This document shows, piece by piece, positions 45,551-52,706 of a DNA stretch of 54,260 nucleotides. The first letter of the stretch is position 1; the number at the start of each line of letters is the position of its first letter. This DNA is from Novosphingobium sp. ST904. GTDB taxonomy: Bacteria; Pseudomonadota; Alphaproteobacteria; Sphingomonadales; Sphingomonadaceae. The stretch spans positions 1 through 54,260 of the forward strand of contig NZ_LGJH01000128.1 of NCBI RefSeq assembly GCF_001298105.1, in the 5' to 3' direction. The translations under genes and the position numbers were made by a program. The notes under the pieces were generated by a model. It made no database searches, was not told the origin of the DNA, and saw nothing but the letters and a program-made list of their open reading frames with translations.

Positions 45551-46882
45551 TCAGGCCGCCGTTTCGGGTGTCGGTTCGGCCTGCCCGGCATAGGGCACGT
45601 TGCGCCCGCCAAAGCGGCGCACGCGGATATTCGCCTGCTCGCCGTGCCCCGCGAAGCCCTCCAGCGCACAGAGACGCGAGCAATATTCGCCGATCAGCGC
45701 CGAAGCCTCATCGGTGGTGACGCGCTGATAGGTGCAGGTCTTCAGGAATTTGCCGACCCAGAGACCGCCCGTGTAGCGCGCCGATTTCTTGGTGGGCAGC
45801 GTGTGGTTGGTGCCGATCACCTTGTCGCCGAAGCTGACATTGGTGCGGCTCCCCAGGAACAGCGCGCCGTAATTGGTCATGTTCTGGAGGAAGTAGTCCG
45901 GATCGGCGGTCATCACCTGCACGTGCTCGCTGGCGATCTCGTCGGCGATGTTGACCATCTCCTCGTAGCTGTCGGCCACGATCACTTCGCCGAAGTTCTC
46001 CCAGGCCTTGCGGGCATGATCGGCGGTGGGGAGGATCTGGAGCAGTCGCTCGATCTCGGCCATGGTGGCGCGGGCGAACTTCTCGGAATTGGTCAGCAGC
46101 ACGCCGGGGCTGTCAGGCCCGTGCTCGACTTGCCCGAGGATATCGGTGGCAGCGATTTCGGGGTCGCAGCCGATCTCGTCGGCAATGATCAGCGTTTCGG
46201 TCGGCCCGGCGAAGAGGTCGATGCCGACGCGGCCGAAAAGCTGGCGCTTGGCTTCGGCGACGAAGGCATTGCCGGGGCCGACGAGGATATCGACCGGATC
46301 GATGCTCTGCGTGCCGATCGCCATCGCGCCGACGGCCTGAATGCCGCCCAGCGCATAGATCGCATCGGCCCCGGCCATGGCTTGGGCTGCGACAATGGCG
46401 CGCGCCGGCTTGCCCTGGAACGGCGGGGCGCAGGTCACGACGCGCTTTACCCCCGCGACCTTGGCGGTGATCACCGACATGTGCGCGGAGGCGAGCAGCG
46501 GATACTTGCCGCCGGGCACGTAGCAGCCGGCCGAACCCAGCGGGATGTTCCTGTGGCCGAGCACGACGCCGGGCAGCGTCTCGACCTCCACGTCCTTCAT
46601 CGAATCGCGCTGGATCTGCGCGAAGTTCTTCACTTGCGCCTGCGCGAACTCGATGTCCTTGCGTTCCTGCGGGGTCAGGCTGTCGACGCAGGCGTCGATC
46701 TCGGCCTGTGAAAGGCGATAGTCGTCACGGTCCCAGCCGTCGAACTTGATGGACATCTCGCGCACCGCTTCGTCGCCGCGCTTCTCGATATCGGCAAGTG
46801 CCGCCTCGACGATGTCGCGAACCTTGCGATCCGCGTCTGCCTTTGCCTCGGCAGTGGCGCCGCGCTTCAGCCAGGTGGCCAT
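45551..46882 (-). CDS. Histidinol-dehydrogenase-like NAD-dependent alcohol dehydrogenase
   Basis: The 443-residue protein is a full HisD-fold member: [109 protein letters not shown] and [24 protein letters not shown]. HisD oxidises L-histidinol to histidine in two steps. No other his genes are near and several catalytic-site surroundings differ, so this copy likely oxidises another primary alcohol to an acid, like sulfopropanediol dehydrogenase HpsN. It heads the minus-strand operon to 42916. The 173-bp divergent gap to the FAH gene holds repeats at 46947-46978. The start at MATWLKRG is chosen over a long upstream extension. Confidence 0.9.
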   Translation of the reverse strand: MATWLKRGATAEAKADADRKVRDIVEAALADIEKRGDEAVREMSIKFDGWDRDDYRLSQAEIDACVDSLTPQERKDIEFAQAQVKNFAQIQRDSMKDVEVETLPGVVLGHRNIPLGSAGCYVPGGKYPLLASAHMSVITAKVAGVKRVVTCAPPFQGKPARAIVAAQAMAGADAIYALGGIQAVGAMAIGTQSIDPVDILVGPGNAFVAEAKRQLFGRVGIDLFAGPTETLIIADEIGCDPEIAATDILGQVEHGPDSPGVLLTNSEKFARATMAEIERLLQILPTADHARKAWENFGEVIVADSYEEMVNIADEIASEHVQVMTADPDYFLQNMTNYGALFLGSRTNVSFGDKVIGTNHTLPTKKSARYTGGLWVGKFLKTCTYQRVTTDEASALIGEYCSRLCALEGFAGHGEQANIRVRRFGGRNVPYAGQAEPTPETAA

Positions 46883-46946
46883 TGTATTCTCCCGATCCGG
46901 TGTGACGTGATTTTCATCGGACCTAGCGTCGGCGGGCGAGCGGGGA

Positions 46947-46978
46947 CCATCGCATGTTATCGATGGCTTGCTATCGAT
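46947..46978. promoter_or_regulatory. Inverted and direct repeats between HisD-like and FAH genes
   Basis: CCATCG (46947-46952) and CGATGG (46961-46966) are inverted, and ATCGAT occurs twice (46960-46965 and 46973-46978). The block is 65 bp from the HisD-like start and 78 bp from the FAH start. It is a candidate operator for both divergent operons; the regulator is not identified. Confidence 0.45.
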
Positions 46979-47055
46979 CCTATGCCGTTGTTGCCGCAGG
47001 GGGGCTTCGCTAGCCGTTCTTCCAAGCAAAGAGCATTCCGGGAGAACAAGGAACA

Positions 47056-48000
47056 ATGCGCCTCGCCACTCTCGATGACGGCACCCCCGACGGGCGCCTC
47101 GTCGTCGTTTCGCCCGAGGGCGACCGTTTCGCGCCTGCGCCTGTGGATACGCTGCAGCAGGCGATGGAAAGCTGGGCCTTCGTCGCGCCCGTGCTGGCCG
47201 GGATTTCGGAGTTTCCCGAAGAATTGGATGCCGCGTTGCTGCGTGCTCCGCTGCCGCGTGCGTGGCAGTGGCTCGATGGTTCCGCTTTCGCCTGCCACGG
47301 CGATCTGATGGACAAGGCACTGGGCGTGGTGCCGGTGAAAACCGGCAAGCCGCTGATGTATCAGGGCACTTCCGACAAATTCTACGGTCCCGCCGAGGAT
47401 GTGCGTTTCCTCACCGAAGAGACCGGCATCGATTTCGAGGGCGAGTTCGGCGTGATCGTCGATGCCGTGCCGATGGGCACTTCGGCGGCAGACTGCATGA
47501 AGCACATCCGCCTGATCGTGCAGATCAACGACTGGTCACTGCGCAAGTTGGCCGGGCCGGAGATGAAGACCGGTTTTGGCTGGGTTCAGGCCAAGCCGCC
47601 GTGTTCGATGGCACCCTTCGCGGTCACGCCGGAGGAACTGGGCGGTGAGTGGCGCGATGGCCGCGTCTGTATGGACCTGCTGGTGGACTGGAACGGCCAG
47701 CGCTTCGGCGCCGCCAATGGCGAACCGATGGGCCATGGCTTCCACGAACTGGTCGCCCACGCCTGCGCCACGCGCGATCTGGTGGCGGGCACGGTGATCG
47801 GATCGGGCACCGTCTCCAACGCAAACTACCGCGAGATCGGCTCCTCCTGCATCGCCGAGCGTCGCGGCATCGAACTGGTCGATTTCGGAGAGCCCCGCAC
47901 CGAATTCATGCGCTTTGGCGACACCGTGCGGATGCAGGGAACCCTTGCCGATGGCCGCGCGCCGTTCGGCGTCATCGAACAGAAGGTCGTGAAGGCATGA
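47056..48000 (+). CDS. Fumarylacetoacetate hydrolase family protein
   Basis: The 314-residue protein has the FAH C-terminal domain: [67 protein letters not shown], and GSGTVSNAN. The EGEFGVIVD and metal-site Glu/Asp pattern suits FAH-like hydrolases or decarboxylases acting on 2,4-dioxo acids, with Mg or Ca. It would work on a ring-fission product in the cytoplasm. It heads the plus-strand operon 47056-51270 and overlaps the cupin gene by four bases. An AGGAACA-like site precedes the ATG. Which ring-fission product is used is not known. Confidence 0.88.
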   Translation: MRLATLDDGTPDGRLVVVSPEGDRFAPAPVDTLQQAMESWAFVAPVLAGISEFPEELDAALLRAPLPRAWQWLDGSAFACHGDLMDKALGVVPVKTGKPLMYQGTSDKFYGPAEDVRFLTEETGIDFEGEFGVIVDAVPMGTSAADCMKHIRLIVQINDWSLRKLAGPEMKTGFGWVQAKPPCSMAPFAVTPEELGGEWRDGRVCMDLLVDWNGQRFGAANGEPMGHGFHELVAHACATRDLVAGTVIGSGTVSNANYREIGSSCIAERRGIELVDFGEPRTEFMRFGDTVRMQGTLADGRAPFGVIEQKVVKA

Positions 48001-48545
48001 GTGAAGTTCTATCCGATTCCGGCCTCCCGCCCATCCAGCGCGTCGTTACCGGGCATGATGCGCAAGGCCGCGCGGTGTTCCGCTCCGAAGATGTGACGCC
48101 AACGAAGATGATCCCCTCGGGCGATGCCTCGTTCCTGACGATCTGGACCACAGCCACTGTCCCTGCGGACAACAACGACGAGACCGAAGGCCGCGAACGC
48201 CCCACCGGCACCACGCTCGAAGGTGGATCGGTGATCCGCGTGGTCGATATGCTGCCGGGCAAGCAGAGCCCTATGCACCGCACCAATTCGATCGATTACG
48301 GCATCGTGCTGAAGGGCACGATCGAACTGGAGCTGGAAGACGGCCGCAAGACGATTGTGCGCGAAGGCGGCATCATCGTCCAGCGCGGGACCAACCATCT
48401 CTGGCGCAATACTACCGCAGAGGTTTGCCGGATCGCCTTCATCCTGATCGAGGCACCGGCCTATCTCCACAACGGCGTGCCGCTGGACGAGGCCAAGCCC
48501 GAGCAGGTCGATCCGGTCTACAACGCGGCGGCGGACAAGGGCTGA
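47997..48545 (+). CDS. Cupin-domain protein
   Basis: The 182-residue single cupin has GGSVIRVVDMLPGKQSPMHRTNSIDYGIVLKGTIELELEDG (first motif, with HR and E/D side groups) and GGIIVQRGTNHLWRN (second motif, His). It could bind a metal, though the first motif has only one His. Similar proteins are found beside FAH and hydrolase genes and are annotated as dioxygenase-like or binding cupins. It overlaps FAH (ATGA) and is overlapped by the SDR (TGATG). The reaction is unknown; coupling suggests it acts with FAH. Confidence 0.85.
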   Translation: MSEVLSDSGLPPIQRVVTGHDAQGRAVFRSEDVTPTKMIPSGDASFLTIWTTATVPADNNDETEGRERPTGTTLEGGSVIRVVDMLPGKQSPMHRTNSIDYGIVLKGTIELELEDGRKTIVREGGIIVQRGTNHLWRNTTAEVCRIAFILIEAPAYLHNGVPLDEAKPEQVDPVYNAAADKG

Positions 48546-49294
48546 TGTTCGACCTCTCCGGCAAAAGCGCGATCGTCACCGGCTCCACACGCGGGATCGG
48601 ACGCGCCATTGCCGAAGGGCTGATCGCACAAGGCGCGCGCGTGGTGATCTCCAGCGAGGATGCGCAGGACACCGCACGCGTCGCTGCCGAACTCGAGATG
48701 CCGGGCCAGCCTTGCGATGTGACCGACGATGCGGCGCTGGCCGCCTTGGTGGATCGCGCGGTGGCTGAATTCGGCGGGCTGGACGTGCTTGTCTGCAATG
48801 CCGGGATCACCGGCAGGGCGGGGCCTTTCGCCGATCTCGACATGGCCGACTATGCCCGTGTCATGGCGATCAATCTTACCAGTCAGGTCGCGCTCTGCAA
48901 TCTGGCCCTGCCGAAAATCGCGGAGCGCGGCGGCGGGGCTGCGGTGCTGGTTTCCAGCCTTTCGGGGCTGAGGGGCAACGGGCGAATCAACGCTTATGCT
49001 CTCGCCAAGGCGGGTGTTGCGCAACTGGCGCGTAATCTGGCGGTGGAGTGGGGGCCGCGCGGGGTGCGCGTGAATGCGATCTCGCCCGGTTTCATCGCCA
49101 CCGAACTGTCAGGACCTTTGCTGGCGGACGAGGCCTTCATGGCCCGCCGCATGGCGATGACGCCGCTTCGCCGCCCCGGCACGCCGCAGGAGGTCGCAGG
49201 CGCTGCCGTGTTCCTGGCTTCCGACGCAGGGGCTTTCGTCACCGGGCACAACCTCGTGGTGGACGGCGGCACGCTGATAACCGACGGTAGCTGA
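48545..49294 (+). CDS. Short-chain dehydrogenase/reductase
   Basis: The 249-residue classical SDR has SAIVTGSTRGIGRAIAEGL, CDVTDDAALAALV, VCNAGITGRAGPF, VLVSSLSGLRG, Tyr-x3-Lys in YALAK, RVNAISPGFIATELSGPL and FLASDAGAFVTGHNLVVDGG. It is FabG/glucose dehydrogenase-like. The ATG overlaps the cupin stop by one base. With the FAH and cupin it forms a coupled trio before the MFS gene. Its substrate is likely a hydroxy or keto acid of the same pathway; not defined by sequence. Confidence 0.88.
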   Translation: MFDLSGKSAIVTGSTRGIGRAIAEGLIAQGARVVISSEDAQDTARVAAELEMPGQPCDVTDDAALAALVDRAVAEFGGLDVLVCNAGITGRAGPFADLDMADYARVMAINLTSQVALCNLALPKIAERGGGAAVLVSSLSGLRGNGRINAYALAKAGVAQLARNLAVEWGPRGVRVNAISPGFIATELSGPLLADEAFMARRMAMTPLRRPGTPQEVAGAAVFLASDAGAFVTGHNLVVDGGTLITDGS

Positions 49295-49349
49295 AAAAAG
49301 CGCTTTGATATCAGGCCGGAAAGAGAACCGGCCGAAGGAAAGGGAGAGA

Positions 49350-50564
49350 ATGACACGCCATCATGAACCGGGCATGCTGACCGGCATCTCGCTGCTGCTG
49401 CCGATCACGCTGACAACGATGGCGATCGTGCTGTTGACGCCGATCATCCCCGATCTGATGGCGCATTACCGCACGGTACCCGGACACGAATACTGGGTGC
49501 CGATGGTCCTGACGTTGCCTTCGCTCTGCGTGGCGCTGCTCTGTCCGCTCGCAGGGATGCTGGGTGACTGGTTCGGCCGGCGGCGCCTTCTGTTGGCGGC
49601 ATTCCTGCTCTATGCGGTTGTTGGCGTCATGCCGGTCTTCCTGACCGACCTCACGCATATCCTGATCTCGCGCGTGGGCGTGGGGATTGCCGAAGCGCTG
49701 ATCTACGTGCTTTCGACGACGATGATCGGCGACTATTACAAGGGTGCCTCGCGGGACAAATGGCTGGCGGCGCAGACCGCCTTCGCCTCGATGTCGGCGC
49801 TGCTCTTCTTCAACCTCGGCGGTATCATGGGCGAGGGTGGCTGGCGCACGCCGTTCTGGGCCTATGCCTCGGCGCTGGTGATGTTTGTCCTGGTCTGGAA
49901 GTTCACCTGGGAGCCCTCGGGGGACGGCTCCGGGGAAGAGGGCGCCGATACAGCGCCGCATAACCGCTCTTGGGAGGGGTTCCCCTGGGCAAGGATGGCG
50001 ATGATCGTTGCCATTACCGTCTACGGTTCGGTGTTCTTCTATACGGTGCAGATCCAGGCACCGAGCGGGCTTGCCGAACTGGGCCTCGCCAGCCCGGCCG
50101 AGCGAGGTTTCCTGACCTCGATCGCTTCGATCGGCGTGCCGCTGGGCACCTTCCTCTATTCGCGGCTGGGCCGTAAGTGGCCTGTCGGCAGGCTGCTGCT
50201 CCTTGAATTCGCGCTGCTCTCGATGGGCTTCATGCTGATGGCCCGGTCTGGCGCGGTGCCGGGCTTTCTCGCCGGGTGCTTCGTCAACCAGGTAGGCGCG
50301 GGCCTGCTTCTGCCGACCTTGCTGGTGTGGTCCATGTCGATCCTGAAGTTCGAATTCCGTGGACGCGGAACCGGCTTCTGGCAATCGGCTTTCGCTTTCG
50401 GCCAGTTCCTTTCGCCCATCGTGGTGACCTTCGCGGGTCAGCGCATCGGGGGCTTGCTTGGCGCTTTCTCGGTGCTCTCGATAGCGGCGCTGGGCGGCGT
50501 GATCGTCGCCTTGCTGGCTGCGCGCGCGTCTCATGGCAGGAACGGAGCGATGGCGCATGGCTGA
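49350..50564 (+). CDS. MFS transporter
   Basis: The 404-residue protein has 12 predicted helices: ISLLLPITLTTMAIVLLTPIIPDLM, loop motif GMLGDWFGRRRLLLAAFLLYAVVG, RVGVGIAEALIYVLSTTMIGDYY, then RMAMIVAITVYGSVFFYTVQI and FVNQVGAGLLLPTLLVW after a short central loop (EPSGDGSGEEGADTAP). It resembles sphingomonad MFS permeases of the sugar/aromatic branch. The ATG follows AAGGGAGAG. The downstream SDR starts inside its last codons. It probably imports the substrate of the FAH operon or exports a product. Confidence 0.88.
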   Translation: MTRHHEPGMLTGISLLLPITLTTMAIVLLTPIIPDLMAHYRTVPGHEYWVPMVLTLPSLCVALLCPLAGMLGDWFGRRRLLLAAFLLYAVVGVMPVFLTDLTHILISRVGVGIAEALIYVLSTTMIGDYYKGASRDKWLAAQTAFASMSALLFFNLGGIMGEGGWRTPFWAYASALVMFVLVWKFTWEPSGDGSGEEGADTAPHNRSWEGFPWARMAMIVAITVYGSVFFYTVQIQAPSGLAELGLASPAERGFLTSIASIGVPLGTFLYSRLGRKWPVGRLLLLEFALLSMGFMLMARSGAVPGFLAGCFVNQVGAGLLLPTLLVWSMSILKFEFRGRGTGFWQSAFAFGQFLSPIVVTFAGQRIGGLLGAFSVLSIAALGGVIVALLAARASHGRNGAMAHG

Positions 50565-51270
50565 GCGTCTGAACGACAAGATCGCGGTCGTCACGGGTGC
50601 GGCGAACGGCATCGGAGAAGGCGTGGCGGACATGTTCCGCAAGGAGGGCGCCGCGGTGATCGGTGTCGACCTTTCGGGAACGGATCGGAACTGCGACCTC
50701 ACTGACGAAGCGGCCACGAACGCACTATTTGCGGAAATCGGCGCTTCGTGCGGGCGCATCGACATACTTGTGAACGCGGCGGCCTTTGCGGTGTTCGGCT
50801 GGATAGAGGACCTTGGTTATGCCGACTGGCGGAAAACGCTGACCGGCGAACTCGACATCGTCTATCTGGCGACCCGCGCGGCCTGGCCGTGGCTCAGGGC
50901 AAGCGGCAGGGCCAGCATCGTCAACTTCGCCTCCGCCAATGCCCGTCATGCCCTTGAAGGTTCTCCTGCGCTGGCGCATTGTGCGGGCAAGGGAGGCGTA
51001 CTGGCCATGACGCGGCAGCTCGCGATGGAAGGCGCTCCGCATGGGATCCGCGCCAACACCATCGCGCCCGGTTTCATCCGCACCGCGGCCACCGCGCGCC
51101 ACCTCGAGGCGGACCCGGCCTTCGAGCAGCAGGTTCTGGCGAAGAACATGCTCAAGCGACTCGGCGAGCCCGAGGACATCGCATGGGCCGCCACCTGGCT
51201 CGCAAGCGACGAGGCCCGCTACGTTACCGCTGCAGATATCGCGATCGATGCCGGCGCCACGGGTTGGTGA
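50557..51270 (+). CDS. Short-chain dehydrogenase/reductase
   Basis: The 237-residue SDR has IAVVTGAANGIGEGVADMF, CDLTDEAATNALF, VNAAAFAVFGWIED where most SDRs have NNAG (here NAAA), VNFASANARHALEG, a candidate catalytic AHCAGKGG (Tyr replaced by His in the usual Y-x3-K position), RANTIAPGFIRTAATARH and WLASDEARYVTAADIAIDAG. The loss of the standard Tyr is notable and could mean altered chemistry. It overlaps the MFS gene by eight bases. It is last of the 47056-51270 operon. Substrate unknown. Confidence 0.85.
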   Translation: MAERLNDKIAVVTGAANGIGEGVADMFRKEGAAVIGVDLSGTDRNCDLTDEAATNALFAEIGASCGRIDILVNAAAFAVFGWIEDLGYADWRKTLTGELDIVYLATRAAWPWLRASGRASIVNFASANARHALEGSPALAHCAGKGGVLAMTRQLAMEGAPHGIRANTIAPGFIRTAATARHLEADPAFEQQVLAKNMLKRLGEPEDIAWAATWLASDEARYVTAADIAIDAGATGW

Positions 51271-51620
51271 CAGCGGCCAGAGGCGGCTTATCGTGCCCGC
51301 CTATCGTGCCGGCGGTGTTTGCTGCCCCGAAACATCCGGACCAGTGCCCTCCGCGTTAGGGTTTGAAGCCCCCAATTGCCCGTGTCGCGCACAATTTCGG
51401 CGCCGCGAAATCGCAGGGGCCGTTTACCTCCTATATTAGCCAATAGGTAAATGTCCGGATTGCACCGCGGATTGGTGTGTCCGATAGAATTCATCCTTGC
51501 GGCCTTGTTTACCTTTCCCTAGGCCGCAAACTGTATAAGTCACTGAATTCCGATGGATAGCGCGATTGGGGTGCGATCTGTCGGGGGGGGTGATTTTGGG
51601 GCATTATAGTTTGGTGGGGC
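51271..51620. promoter_or_regulatory. 350-bp intergenic region with two inverted repeats
   Basis: No gene is supported here. TTTACCT (51423-51429) and AGGTAAA (51445-51451) are inverted, with a further TTTACCT at 51508-51514. GCGGCCT (51499-51505) and AGGCCGC (51521-51527) form a 7-bp stem around that copy. Near 51590-51615 are a G8 run and a TATAGT-like element before the SapC start. The region likely ends the FAH operon and holds the SapC promoter. Confidence 0.5.
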
Positions 51621-52463
51621 ATGACCGAAATTAAGCAAAAGAATCGCAAGGCCGTCGATGTGGCAGCCGGTGTTGACGCCGCTGTCGGTGGCACCGTTGC
51701 AGGCGCTGTCGCGGGTGGGGCCGTGGCTGAGCCGCAGGTGAACGGCAGTCTGCCGCTCTACCGCGAACCGCGGCCTGTACACAGCGTCACGCACGCCGAT
51801 GCAGCTGTCGTCGTCGCGCCGACCGATTTCGGCTTTGCCGCTACCGCACCGATGATCCAGCTCACTGTTGATGAGTTCGAGCGCGCGGCACTCGACTATC
51901 CGATCCTGTTCTTCGGCGAAGATCGTCAGCCCTACGTCGTTACCGGCCTCGAAGCCGAGCGGAACCTTTTCGTTTCGGAAGGGCGCTATCAGGCGGGGGC
52001 CTACATTCCGGCCTACCTGCGCCGCTATCCCTTCGTCTTCGCCCGTGACGAGGGAAGCGATCGCCTGATCCTCTGCCTCGACCACGCGTCGGGCCGCGTT
52101 GCGAACAGGGGCGATGAAGATTCGGTCGTCCTTTTCGAAAAGGGCGAACCTACCGAACTGACGCTGCAGGCGCTGCACTTCTGCGAGAATTACGAAGCGG
52201 CTCAGGCACGCACCCGCGTTCTCATTGCCCTTCTGGACGAACTCGACCTGTTCGAGCCCAAGCGGGTCCATTACACGGCGCCGAATTCGACCGAGCCTAG
52301 CCTGCTGGTGGAATATGTGACCGTGAACCGCGCCCGGTTCGAGGGGCTGGATTCCGAACAGTTCCTGCGGCTGCGCGAAGCGGGAGCGCTGCCCGCGATC
52401 CATGCGCAGATCGCTTCGCAAGCGAAGTGGGACGCCCTGGCGGCCGTCGCGCGCGACACCTGA
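51621..52463 (+). CDS. SapC-family protein
   Basis: The 280-residue protein has an Ala/Gly/Val-rich N-terminal part (about 10-40) followed by the SapC domain: QLTVDEFERAALDYPILFFGEDRQPYVVTGLEAERNLFV, YQAGAYIPAYLRRYPFVFAR, DSVVLFEKGEPTE and LDSEQFLRLREAGALPAIHAQIAS. SapC was named from an S-layer secretion operon, but in sphingomonads it usually lies next to large outer-membrane autotransporters or TonB genes; its activity is not known. Here it is 243 bp upstream of a glycine-rich autotransporter, matching that pattern. The ATG has a weak TGGTGGGG site. A hairpin (52481-52517) follows. Confidence 0.88.
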   Translation: MTEIKQKNRKAVDVAAGVDAAVGGTVAGAVAGGAVAEPQVNGSLPLYREPRPVHSVTHADAAVVVAPTDFGFAATAPMIQLTVDEFERAALDYPILFFGEDRQPYVVTGLEAERNLFVSEGRYQAGAYIPAYLRRYPFVFARDEGSDRLILCLDHASGRVANRGDEDSVVLFEKGEPTELTLQALHFCENYEAAQARTRVLIALLDELDLFEPKRVHYTAPNSTEPSLLVEYVTVNRARFEGLDSEQFLRLREAGALPAIHAQIASQAKWDALAAVARDT

Positions 52464-52480
52464 CACCGACCCGACCGGCA

Positions 52481-52517
52481 CCGCCTTGCCTGCTCCCGAT
52501 GGGAGCGGGGAGGGCGG
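52481..52517 (+). terminator. GC hairpin after SapC
   Basis: GCTCCC and GGGAGC (52492-52497, 52501-52506) pair around GAT, with an outer CCGCC and GGCGG pair (52481-52485, 52513-52517). There is no T run directly after. The remaining bases to 52706 are AT-richer (A6 near 52550) and probably hold the autotransporter promoter; I see no gene there. Confidence 0.5.
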
Positions 52518-52706
52518 CGTTGACTCGCGTGCGCGTAATCAAACCGGAAAAAATTTCTTAACAATCTGATAAGTAAGAAATTCTTCCTCTTCATTTCTAA
52601 GTGTTGTCCCGGATTCCCCGCTGGCGATCCCGTGTCGTACAGCTGTGAAATCCCGCCCCGGGGGCGGGCCGGGCAACTTGCCGACCAGGCATCCGGGGGG
52701 CATACC

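Noticed and set aside
45551..46882. Calling the HisD-like gene hisD of histidine synthesis
   Set aside because: No other histidine genes are near and the operon partners are catabolic.
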